A stretch of DNA of 64,000 nucleotides, from assembly GCA_903905585.1 (NCBI GenBank), contig CAIVHB010000059.1:62001-126000 (forward strand). Direction: 5' to 3'. Positions 56,924 to 64,000 of the stretch are shown one piece after another (position 1 is the first letter of the stretch; each line of letters begins with the position of its first letter). The stretch comes from an uncultured Ferrovum sp. Its GTDB lineage: Bacteria; Pseudomonadota; Gammaproteobacteria; Burkholderiales; Ferrovaceae. Position numbers and translations under genes: made by a program. The notes beneath the pieces are model-generated. The model saw only the letters and a list, made by a program, of their open reading frames with translations. It had not been told where the DNA came from and did not search any database.

Positions 56924-57960
56924 TGGCTTTTACCATTACTGTGACGAAGATATTGGTTGATCGCACGTTCATGATCCGCCAGGTTATCTGAGAATTGATG
57001 AAATCCATTGCCTCGAGCCACAAAATATAGCGCAGCGGTAGGCGTTGGATGCAGAACCGCATTCAATGCATCTCGACTAATGAGGCCAATCGGCGTAGGA
57101 GGAAGGCCGCTGCGGGTATAAGTATTCCAATCTGTATCATCCAGCAGATCTTGATGGTGTAGCTTGCCGTGATAGCGATCGCCCATTCCATAAATTACGG
57201 TAGGGTCTGTCTGCAAACGCATTCCTGTTCGCAAGCGATTCATAAATACCCCAGCGATTAATGGTCTTTCCTGGCTTTGCGCAGTTTCTCTCTCCACAAT
57301 CGACGCCAGAATCAAAGCTTCATAAACAGTTTGAAAAGGAAGATCTTTGGCACGCGACTTCCAGGCCTGATCCAAATCCTTTCTGAGCAATCGATAAGCG
57401 CGCTCTAGAATCGCCATATCACTTGTACCACCTGTATAAAAATAGGTATCGGCTCGAAACAATCCCTCAGGAATCGGGTGATCAGGAGAAAGCGGCAAAT
57501 CTACTTTTAAACGGGTGAGCACAGCGCGATCATCTAAGGAAGCCAATTCATGTTTGAGCGAAGTTTCATCATTGAGCGTTGCACGAATATCCTTTAAGGT
57601 CAGCCCTTCGACCAGGGTCACCTCGTGTTGCTGGGCAGACCCCATAAATAAAGTGACATAAATATCAAATGGGGTAACTGGGCCCTCAAAAGCATAACTG
57701 CCCGCGCGCAAATGACTACTTTTAGGGCTTAGTCGCCCTAATAAAGAAAATAAGGTTGGGAATTGAAGTAAACCCTGGGCATTCAGATCCCTCGCCACAC
57801 CGCGCAGCGTGCGACCTGAACTCAACTCAAAGCTATAGGGAGTAGACGGTAAGGGTTGCGCATCAAACAACCAAAAGCCGATCAAAACCAGACCCGAAAA
57901 AGTCGCCACGACAATACCCTTCAAAACGCGAGGTACCATCCTGGGCGATTTTCGGGCCAT
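56920..57960 (-). CDS. mltG: Endolytic murein transglycosylase MltG
   Basis: MltG is an inner-membrane lytic transglycosylase that ends glycan chain growth. The 346-residue protein has a short basic N-terminus and one membrane helix (about residues 14-32). Family motifs are EGLTLKDIRATL, the catalytic Glu in ASIVERETAQ (about residue 220), RLQTDPTVIYGMG and GLPPTPIGLISRDALNA. The gene lies 6 bases downstream of fabF; pabC, which separates the two genes in Escherichia coli, is missing here. Confidence 0.94.
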   Translation of the reverse strand: MARKSPRMVPRVLKGIVVATFSGLVLIGFWLFDAQPLPSTPYSFELSSGRTLRGVARDLNAQGLLQFPTLFSLLGRLSPKSSHLRAGSYAFEGPVTPFDIYVTLFMGSAQQHEVTLVEGLTLKDIRATLNDETSLKHELASLDDRAVLTRLKVDLPLSPDHPIPEGLFRADTYFYTGGTSDMAILERAYRLLRKDLDQAWKSRAKDLPFQTVYEALILASIVERETAQSQERPLIAGVFMNRLRTGMRLQTDPTVIYGMGDRYHGKLHHQDLLDDTDWNTYTRSGLPPTPIGLISRDALNAVLHPTPTAALYFVARGNGFHQFSDNLADHERAINQYLRHSNGKSQ

Positions 57961-57966
57961 ATGCGC

Positions 57967-59205
57967 TTAGGTGTAGCGCCGGAAAATTAAGCTTCCGTTC
58001 GTGCCGCCAAATCCGAACGAATTCGACAACACCGCATCGACTTTCATAGCGCGTGCAGTATGAGGTACGTAATCTAAGTCGCAACCCTCGCTGGCTTCAT
58101 GCAGGTTGATGGTTGGGGGAACAACTTGATGATGAATGGCTAACACTGAGAATACGGCTTCAATGCCACCCGCAGCCCCTAGCAAATGACCCGTCATGGA
58201 TTTGGTAGAACTCACCGCTAAACGTTTAGAGTGTTCGCCAAAACAAGTTTTAATGGCTTTTGTTTCTGCCAAATCGCCTACGGGTGTAGAAGTGCCATGC
58301 GCATTAATGTAGTCGATTTGATCCACATTAAGTTGTGCATTACGCAGCGCCGCTTGCATGCTGCGGACCGCTCCATTGCCGTCTTCCGGAGGGGCGGTGA
58401 TGTGATGCGCATCAGCACTCATGCCATAGCCAGACAGTTCGCAGTAGATCTTCGCGCCGCGCGCCTTCGCATGTTCTAATTCCTCGAGAATCAAAACGCC
58501 TGCGCCCTCACCCATTACAAATCCATCTCGGTCTTTATCCCAAGGGCGGCTCGCTCCTTCGGGATCATCGTTACGCGTACTCAGCGCACGGGCAGCACCG
58601 AATCCACCTAAGGCAATTTCAGTGACCGTGGATTCTGCTCCACCTGCAACCATGACGTCTGCATCTCCGTACTCAATTAATCGTCCGGCATCACCGATAC
58701 AATGATTTCCCGTTGTACACGCAGTGACGATGGAGAGATTGGGGCCTTTTAAGCCGTACATGATCGATAAATTGCCTGAGATCATGTTGATGATGCTGCC
58801 AGGAATGAAGAAGGGCGAAATTTTGCGTGGGCCACCTTCCATCATCGCACCGTGCGTATCTGCAATCATGGGCAAACCACCAATTCCTGAACCCACTAAT
58901 GCGCCAATACGCTCAGCATTAGCCGGCTGTGCTTCGATACCCGCATCTTTCAAGGCTTCAATAGAGGCAGCCAAACCATAGTGAATAAAGATATCCATAC
59001 GACGCAGCTCTTTAGCGGGCAGCACCGAGGAATCAAAATCTTTTACTTCTCCTACAATTCTAGAACCCAGTCGAGAGGAATCAAAGCGCGTGATAGGCCC
59101 AATTCCAGAACGACCAGCAGTGAGGTTTTCCCAAGCACGGGAAACACCGGTACCTACCGGAGAAACAATACCAATACCGGTGACAACGACGCGGCGACGA
59201 GTCAT
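57967..59205 (-). CDS. fabF: 3-oxoacyl-ACP synthase II (FabF)
   Basis: FabF elongates acyl-ACP with malonyl-ACP in fatty-acid synthesis. The 412-residue protein starts [16 protein letters not shown]. The catalytic Cys lies in [17 protein letters not shown], and the two His in [12 protein letters not shown] and [13 protein letters not shown], so the Cys-His-His triad is complete. It follows acpP after a 115-base spacer that contains a strong hairpin, so it is expected to be transcribed less than acpP. Confidence 0.95.
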   Translation of the reverse strand: MTRRRVVVTGIGIVSPVGTGVSRAWENLTAGRSGIGPITRFDSSRLGSRIVGEVKDFDSSVLPAKELRRMDIFIHYGLAASIEALKDAGIEAQPANAERIGALVGSGIGGLPMIADTHGAMMEGGPRKISPFFIPGSIINMISGNLSIMYGLKGPNLSIVTACTTGNHCIGDAGRLIEYGDADVMVAGGAESTVTEIALGGFGAARALSTRNDDPEGASRPWDKDRDGFVMGEGAGVLILEELEHAKARGAKIYCELSGYGMSADAHHITAPPEDGNGAVRSMQAALRNAQLNVDQIDYINAHGTSTPVGDLAETKAIKTCFGEHSKRLAVSSTKSMTGHLLGAAGGIEAVFSVLAIHHQVVPPTINLHEASEGCDLDYVPHTARAMKVDAVLSNSFGFGGTNGSLIFRRYT

Positions 59206-59277
59206 AAATTAGGACTCCAGAAGTAAAGACTTCACCCAGAATAGTGAGGAGCGAAATAAAGGGGAACCGCAAGAAAA

Positions 59278-59298
59278 CCGGCGGCATGCAGCCGCCGG
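59278..59298 (-). terminator. Intrinsic terminator after acpP
   Basis: A perfect 8-pair stem CCGGCGGC / GCCGCCGG with a 5-base loop lies 22 bases downstream of the acpP stop. On the minus strand it is followed by TTTTCTT. It should end or reduce transcription of the fab operon before fabF, a common way to keep acyl carrier protein in excess. Confidence 0.8.
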
Positions 59299-59320
59299 AA
59301 CCATCCACACACCCCGAGTC

Positions 59321-59560
59321 TTAAGCCTTGAGGTGGGCTTTGACGTAATCAACGGCTTGTTGAACGGTAGTCAGTTTTTCAGCGTCTTCGTCGGGGATTT
59401 CGCACTCGAACTTCTCTTCCAGTGCCATCACCAGCTCAACCGTGTCGAGAGAGTCTGCGCCCAAATCATCCACGAATGAGGATTCGTTCTTGATATCCGC
59501 TTCTTTAACGCCGAGTTGTTCGGCAACGACCTTGCGGACGAGTTCTTCGATGTTTTCCAT
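59321..59560 (-). CDS. acpP: Acyl carrier protein
   Basis: Acyl carrier protein of 79 residues that carries growing fatty acids on a 4'-phosphopantetheine arm. The attachment Ser is in [19 protein letters not shown] (about residue 37), and the overall charge is strongly acidic. The N-terminus [16 protein letters not shown] and C-terminus [10 protein letters not shown] match the family. It lies 75 bases downstream of fabG and before a strong terminator. Confidence 0.97.
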   Translation of the reverse strand: MENIEELVRKVVAEQLGVKEADIKNESSFVDDLGADSLDTVELVMALEEKFECEIPDEDAEKLTTVQQAVDYVKAHLKA

Positions 59561-59635
59561 TCTTTCCCTAAGCCTTTCGTGTTGTGGAATTGATGCTCAA
59601 AAAAACGCGCTAAGTATACCAGATCCAAGACCTGA

Positions 59636-60379
59636 TTAATCCATGAACATGCCACCGTTTACGTGAAGCGTGCTGCCCGTAATATACCCTGCTTCGCCTG
59701 AAGCTAAAAACCGCACTGCAGCAGCGACATCCTCTACCTCACCCAGTCTGCCAAGCGGAATACCTGCAAGCAAGACCTCTTGCTGTTCAGGGGCCAATCC
59801 CTTGGTCATATCGGTATCAATAAATCCCGGGGCAACGCAATTCACGGTGATGTTACGACTTCCTAATTCCCTGGCTAGCGCACGGGTGAAGCCACCCATA
59901 CCCGCTTTGGCGGCCGCATAATTAGCTTGACCCGCATTTCCGCTAGAGCCCACCACAGAACTGATATTAATAATGCGCCCAAATCGCGCTTTCATCATAT
60001 CCCGCACGACTGCCCGGGACAGAAGAAAAACGGATTTAAGATTCGTATCCATCACATCATCCCAGTCTTCATCTTTAAGACGCATCAATAAACCATCTCG
60101 GGTAATACCGGCATTATTCACTAGGATATGAATCCCCCCTTCTTTACCGCGCATCTCTTCAATAAATTCAAGAATGGAAGGGGCGTCATTGACATTGAGT
60201 TTGGCACCTCGTCCTTTCAATCCAGCACTGGTTAAATATTGAGTAATTGCTTCAGCGCCGCTCTCCGAAGTAGCGGTTCCTACCACTTGAGCACCCGATT
60301 TCGCCAAAGTCAAAGCGATAGCCTGACCAATTCCTCTGCTGGCACCCGTAACAAGCGCGATGTGGCCTTCTAAACTCAT
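59636..60379 (-). CDS. fabG: 3-oxoacyl-ACP reductase FabG
   Basis: FabG reduces 3-oxoacyl-ACP with NADPH. The start is the ATG at 60379, which overlaps the fabD stop as ATGA, giving 247 residues; a longer frame to 60409 would run into fabD. The cofactor motif ALVTGASRGIGQAIALTLA, the NNAG segment (HILVNNAGITRDGLLMRL), and the catalytic Ser-Tyr-Lys (ISSVVGSSGNAGQANYAAAK) are all intact. Confidence 0.96.
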   Translation of the reverse strand: MSLEGHIALVTGASRGIGQAIALTLAKSGAQVVGTATSESGAEAITQYLTSAGLKGRGAKLNVNDAPSILEFIEEMRGKEGGIHILVNNAGITRDGLLMRLKDEDWDDVMDTNLKSVFLLSRAVVRDMMKARFGRIINISSVVGSSGNAGQANYAAAKAGMGGFTRALARELGSRNITVNCVAPGFIDTDMTKGLAPEQQEVLLAGIPLGRLGEVEDVAAAVRFLASGEAGYITGSTLHVNGGMFMD

Positions 60380-61317
60380 GCTGCACTTCCTTGTAAAGTC
60401 GTCATCCATTGCTCGATTCCCGCCTGATCGTTCAAAGCAAATCCAACGAGGCGTTCATCAATACGTTTGCATAGTGGCGCCAACACTTTGCCTGGCCCAC
60501 ATTCAGCAATCGCGGTAATACCTGCATCCGCCATACTGCGCACCACGCCTACCCAACGCACCGGCATAAATAGCTGCTGGGTCAGAGCCCGTTTAATCGC
60601 AGCAGGTTCATGGTGCGCTTGCATATCACAATTGTGCACAACCGGAATGTGCGGGGATTGAATCGCAATTGAACTAAGCATATCAGCTAAATGTTCTGAA
60701 GCCCCTCGCATCAAGCCACAGTGAGAAGGAACGCTCATGGCCAAAGCAATGGCTCGTTTTGCTCCTCGGGCTTTAGCCGCTTCGATCCCTCGCAGCACAG
60801 CCTCTTTGGTTCCTGCAATGACCACCTGTCCGGGTGAGTTGAAATTAGCCGCTTCCAACACCTCACCTTGGGCAGCTTCCGCGCAGGCAGCTTCAACCTC
60901 ACTATCCTCAAGACCTAAAATTGCCGCCATTCCTCCTGTTCCCTCAGGTACAGCTGCCTGCATGTGCTCTGCTCTAAAACGGGTAAGGTGCAACGCATCC
61001 TGAAAACTCAATACGCCTCCAGCAACTAAAGCAGCGTATTCACCCAAGCTGTGGCCCGCCAACATTGAAGGCACAGGTAAGTTTTGCGACAAACAATAGC
61101 GCCACACTGCGATATCTGCAGTCAGCATAAGGGGTTGAGTAATCACCGTCTTTGCCAAATCCTCTGCAGACCCATCCTGCGCTAAACGCCAATAGTCCTC
61201 TTTCAGGGTATCTGCAGCCTCTACAAAAGTCTGACGGATCACTTCATGATCACCATAGCCTGTCATCATGCCAACAGATTGCGACCCTTGACCGGGAAAA
61301 ACAAATGCAAACTTCAT
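60376..61317 (-). CDS. fabD: Malonyl-CoA:ACP transacylase FabD
   Basis: FabD loads malonate from CoA onto acyl carrier protein. The 313-residue protein starts MKFAFVFPGQGSQSVGMM. The catalytic Ser is in AGHSLGEYAALVA (about residue 90), and the His in SVPSHCGLMRGA. It lies between fabH (30-base gap) and fabG (4-base overlap) in the conserved cluster. Confidence 0.96.
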   Translation of the reverse strand: MKFAFVFPGQGSQSVGMMTGYGDHEVIRQTFVEAADTLKEDYWRLAQDGSAEDLAKTVITQPLMLTADIAVWRYCLSQNLPVPSMLAGHSLGEYAALVAGGVLSFQDALHLTRFRAEHMQAAVPEGTGGMAAILGLEDSEVEAACAEAAQGEVLEAANFNSPGQVVIAGTKEAVLRGIEAAKARGAKRAIALAMSVPSHCGLMRGASEHLADMLSSIAIQSPHIPVVHNCDMQAHHEPAAIKRALTQQLFMPVRWVGVVRSMADAGITAIAECGPGKVLAPLCKRIDERLVGFALNDQAGIEQWMTTLQGSAA

Positions 61318-61347
61318 ATTGATTCCTTCACTAAAAACCGCGCTGCA

Positions 61348-62310
61348 TCAGAAAACAAGTAAAGCAGAACCCCACGTAAACCCACCCCCCACCGCCGTCA
61401 ATAATAAACGTTGACCAGCTTGGATTCGCCCGTCACGCACCGCGACATCGAGTGCGAGCGGCACCGAGGCCGCAGAGGTATTGCCATGCTCACCCACTGT
61501 GATGATGACCTTATCTTCCGGTAAACCTAATTTGCGTGCAGTGGATTGCAAAATTCGAATATTGGCTTGATGGGGAATCAACCAGTCAATTTGATCAATC
61601 GTCAGGTGATGGGTTTGCAAGGCTTCCCGACAGACTTCATCAAGTACTTTGACTGCAAATTTAAATACGGCCTGCCCATCCATATGAATGAATGGGGAGG
61701 CAGTTGAAAGTGCACCTTTAGAAACATTCCCCGGTACGCAAAGCATACCTGCGTGACTGCCATCAGCATGAAGATGCGAGGACAAAATGCCGGGGCGATC
61801 TGACATTGATAACACGACTGCACCCGCACCATCCCCAAACAGCACACAGGTAGTGCGATCGTTCCAATCAAGCAAATTAGAAAGTGTATCGGCACCTATC
61901 ACCAAAGCATGACGCACACCCCCTACCCGCATGAAACGCTCAGCCGTCGCGAGCCCATATAGAAAGCCCGTACAGACTGCCTGAATATCAAAAGCAATAC
62001 ATCCCTTCACTCCCAGTGCGGCTTGCACTAAACACGCTGTACTGGGAAAAACCATATCGGGAGTGGTGGTTGCAACAATGATGAGGTCTAAATCTTCTGC
62101 TTGAATGCCCGCTGCAGCAAGAGCACTCCGTGCAGCACGCGTGGCTAAGACGGAGGTTGTTTCTTCTCCTGACGCAAGGAAACGCTGTCGAATTCCGGTT
62201 CGCTCACGAATCCATTCGTCACTCGTATCCACCGTGTTAGAGAGCTCAAGATTGGTCACGCAATGGGCTGGCAGAGCGCTTCCCGTTCCTGAAATACGAA
62301 TATGATTCAT
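61348..62310 (-). CDS. fabH: 3-oxoacyl-ACP synthase III (FabH)
   Basis: FabH starts fatty-acid synthesis by condensing acetyl-CoA with malonyl-ACP. The 320-residue protein has the catalytic Cys in [13 protein letters not shown] (about residue 112), His in [12 protein letters not shown], and Asn in [14 protein letters not shown]. The N-terminal [14 protein letters not shown] and [13 protein letters not shown] are typical of the family. Confidence 0.96.
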   Translation of the reverse strand: MNHIRISGTGSALPAHCVTNLELSNTVDTSDEWIRERTGIRQRFLASGEETTSVLATRAARSALAAAGIQAEDLDLIIVATTTPDMVFPSTACLVQAALGVKGCIAFDIQAVCTGFLYGLATAERFMRVGGVRHALVIGADTLSNLLDWNDRTTCVLFGDGAGAVVLSMSDRPGILSSHLHADGSHAGMLCVPGNVSKGALSTASPFIHMDGQAVFKFAVKVLDEVCREALQTHHLTIDQIDWLIPHQANIRILQSTARKLGLPEDKVIITVGEHGNTSAASVPLALDVAVRDGRIQAGQRLLLTAVGGGFTWGSALLVF

Positions 62311-62322
62311 CGAAAATCCCTT

Positions 62323-63375
62323 TTACTGAGCATCCATAACCGGCTCAGTTGAAATCAGGCCCAAAGCCGCATTGGCTCTAGCCATATCGGAGGCAATGCG
62401 CTCTAATAAACCACTCGAGGCGGTGCGATAAGCGACTTCAAGCGCGCATTTAAAGGCAAAGCGATCTGCCGAACCATGGCTTTTAATCACGATTCCCCTG
62501 AGGCCAAGCAGGTTCGCACCATTGTACTGACGACCATCTAAGCGACGTTTAATTGCCTTTAAAACTGGCATCGCAAGCAAGGCCATCCATTTAGAAACAA
62601 CAGAACGACCAAACTCTTCTTTCAAAATTCCTGAAATCATTCGCGCCAAACCTTCACTGGTTTTGAGCGCAATATTCCCAACAAATCCATCGCAGACAAT
62701 CACATCTGCTTTATCTTTAAATAGATCATCACCCTCAATATTACCGATGAAATGAAGAGGGGAAGCACTGAGTAGCGCCCATGCCTTGCGCACGACCTCG
62801 CCCCCTTTACCTTCTTCATGCCCAATATTTAATAAGCCCACCCGAGGTTGATCTTTGTGATCCACCGCTGAAGAGAGTAGTGAGCCCATCACACCAAATT
62901 GCAGCAGATGTTCAGGCGTGCAATCCACATTGGCGCCCAGATCGAGCATGTAGTGATGACCGTATTGAGTTGGAATAATCGTTGCAATAGCAGGGCGATC
63001 AATTCCAGGAAGTGTCTTCAGCACAAATTTAGCCATAGCCATCAGTGCGCCCGTATTCCCAGCGCTCACGCAACATCCAGCAGATCCCTCCTTAACGAGG
63101 TTAATCGCTATGCGCATAGAAGATTTTTTCTTGTGCTTTAAAGCAAGCGCAGGGGATTCATCCATTGATACCGTTTCTTCGGCATGGACGATTTCAATAC
63201 GATCAAGGTGAGAAGAACGATGTTTGGCGAGTTCTTTTTCAATAACGGCTTGTTGCCCAACCAGAACCATGACGGCATCGTCATGTGATTGCAAAAACTC
63301 TAAGCAAGCCGGAACGGTCACAGACGGACCGTGGTCCCCCCCCATCACATCAACAGCCAGCTTGGTCTGGACCAA
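62323..63375 (-). CDS. plsX: Phosphate acyltransferase PlsX
   Basis: PlsX makes acyl-phosphate from acyl-ACP for the PlsY route of phospholipid synthesis. The 350-residue protein has the family N-terminus [18 protein letters not shown] and [14 protein letters not shown]. The only in-frame start near this motif is a TTG at 63375; I see no ATG upstream in frame and no strong ribosome site, so the first residues are uncertain. It is preceded by rpmF (38-base gap) and followed by fabH. Confidence 0.93.
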   Translation of the reverse strand: MVQTKLAVDVMGGDHGPSVTVPACLEFLQSHDDAVMVLVGQQAVIEKELAKHRSSHLDRIEIVHAEETVSMDESPALALKHKKKSSMRIAINLVKEGSAGCCVSAGNTGALMAMAKFVLKTLPGIDRPAIATIIPTQYGHHYMLDLGANVDCTPEHLLQFGVMGSLLSSAVDHKDQPRVGLLNIGHEEGKGGEVVRKAWALLSASPLHFIGNIEGDDLFKDKADVIVCDGFVGNIALKTSEGLARMISGILKEEFGRSVVSKWMALLAMPVLKAIKRRLDGRQYNGANLLGLRGIVIKSHGSADRFAFKCALEVAYRTASSGLLERIASDMARANAALGLISTEPVMDAQ

Positions 63376-63413
63376 AATTAAACTGCTAAGGACTTGAGGG
63401 GGGCAAAGAGACT

Positions 63414-63593
63414 TTAGTCGCCTTTGGTACGCACTACTTTACGACCACGATAAAAGCCATTGGGGCTAATGTGGTGGCGCAGATGCGTTTCACCAGTGGT
63501 AGGTTCGGTAGCCAAAGGAACAGTGGTCAAGAAATCGTGTGAACGATGCATACCACGCTTAGACGGTGATTTTTTGTTCTGCTGAACTGCCAT
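63414..63593 (-). CDS. rpmF: 50S ribosomal protein L32
   Basis: L32 is a small protein of the large ribosomal subunit. The 59-residue product begins [20 protein letters not shown], the family signature, and ends with a basic [11 protein letters not shown] clear AAGGAG ribosome site precedes the ATG. The Cys pairs of the zinc-binding L32 form are absent; the middle reads [11 protein letters not shown], as in the Cys-free form found in many proteobacteria. The rpmF-plsX-fab order is conserved in proteobacteria. Confidence 0.96.
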   Translation of the reverse strand: MAVQQNKKSPSKRGMHRSHDFLTTVPLATEPTTGETHLRHHISPNGFYRGRKVVRTKGD

Positions 63594-63653
63594 TTCAAAA
63601 CTCCTTAAAAAAACATCAAAATTGCGATTTCAAACACATGAGAAGTTCTTGCT

Positions 63654-64000
63654 TCAGGAATTTCTCAACCTGCTTAACATCGCAAAGGGTGAAGGCTTTA
63701 ATTCAAGCTCACCCTCCTCTTCTTGCGCCTCAATGGAAGCGTGACAACTTTCTGTATCGTGCAGCGGCATCATAGGAAGCGCCAACAACAATTCTTCTTC
63801 TACCAGTGCCAAGGCATCCATCTCACCTGTGACAACCATACAATCAATATCGTCTTCCTCATCTTCAAGCTCAGGAAGAGAGGCTTCATTTTTGAACAAG
63901 GCAAAACGCCTGGTTTCATTCAATTCATATTCTATCGGCCCCAGGCAGCGCTGACATTTCAACACCAAATGAGCGGATAATTCTAAAAGCAGTTTCACGC
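63654..64000 (-). CDS. DUF177/YceD family protein (5' end cut by window edge)
   Basis: YceD proteins are small, acidic proteins encoded next to rpmF, linked in the literature to ribosomal RNA processing or accumulation. The frame is open from base 64000 to a stop at 63654, about 115 codons, shorter than the usual 160-190, so the N-terminus lies outside the window; the GTG at 63998 is probably an internal Val. Visible family features are the CxxC segment LKCQRCLGPIEY, the acidic stretch ELEDEEDDIDC, and EEELLLALPMMPLHD. Confidence 0.85.
   Translation of the reverse strand, partial: VKLLLELSAHLVLKCQRCLGPIEYELNETRRFALFKNEASLPELEDEEDDIDCMVVTGEMDALALVEEELLLALPMMPLHDTESCHASIEAQEEEGELELKPSPFAMLSRLRNS

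Overview
This window is a photosynthesis gene cluster (PGC) set between ordinary housekeeping genes. The organism looks like a betaproteobacterial (bacterio)chlorophyll-a phototroph, probably an aerobic anoxygenic one. The evidence is the oxygen-dependent cyclase gene acsF with no bchE in view, a light-harvesting alpha subunit with the Ala/Pro-rich tail common in Betaproteobacteria, EnvZ/OmpR, and the rpmF-plsX-fabHDG-acpP-fabF-mltG-tmk-holB-tatD order. Base composition looks mid-GC. The genus cannot be fixed from this sequence alone.

Left edge (1-3941): a tsaB gene cut by the window start, a purple-acid-phosphatase-like lipoprotein, and an ompR-envZ pair. PGC, minus strand (27613 down to 3942): bchF-bchN-bchB-bchH-bchL-bchM-lhaA-puhA-puhB-puhC-acsF-puhE::G3E GTPase-bchI-bchD-bchO-dxs-crtI-crtB-57-aa membrane protein. 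The largest gap is 71 bases and many genes overlap by 4 bases, so this reads as one superoperon of about 23.7 kb. It covers Mg insertion into protoporphyrin up to bacteriochlorophyllide, reaction-centre H subunit and assembly factors, and the first carotenoid steps. PGC, plus strand (27834-34313): ppaA/aerR and ppsR (the redox/light regulators), bchG, a PucC-family transporter, bchP and tspO. A symmetric PpsR-type operator lies between the two arms, and its half-sites double as outward-facing -35 boxes. Then come two tandem small membrane-protein paralogues of unknown function (minus), the light-harvesting operon pucBA (plus), and pucC (minus), which is preceded by a DUF692/DUF2063 (MNIO) pair and an MFS transporter.

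Right part (40286-64000): a FadL-type porin, a large membrane adenylate cyclase, a TPR/ATP-grasp-like protein, serC, a solo HTH protein, ppc, three small proteins, a GGDEF/EAL protein, tatD-holB-tmk-mltG, the fatty-acid cluster fabF-acpP-fabG-fabD-fabH-plsX, rpmF and a truncated DUF177/YceD gene.

Most notable points: (1) PuhE is fused in frame to a complete CobW-type G3E GTPase and sits directly upstream of the Mg-chelatase genes bchI and bchD; (2) PucA carries Phe44-Leu45 in place of Tyr44-Trp45, the signature of blue-shifted B800-820 (LH3) antennae; (3) two unknown paralogous membrane miniproteins lie beside puc; (4) an MNIO/partner pair with no visible precursor peptide is coupled to pucC. 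The puf genes, bchC/X/Y/Z and the remaining crt genes are absent and must lie elsewhere if the strain is phototrophic. No tRNA, rRNA, CRISPR array, insertion sequence or phage gene was recognised.
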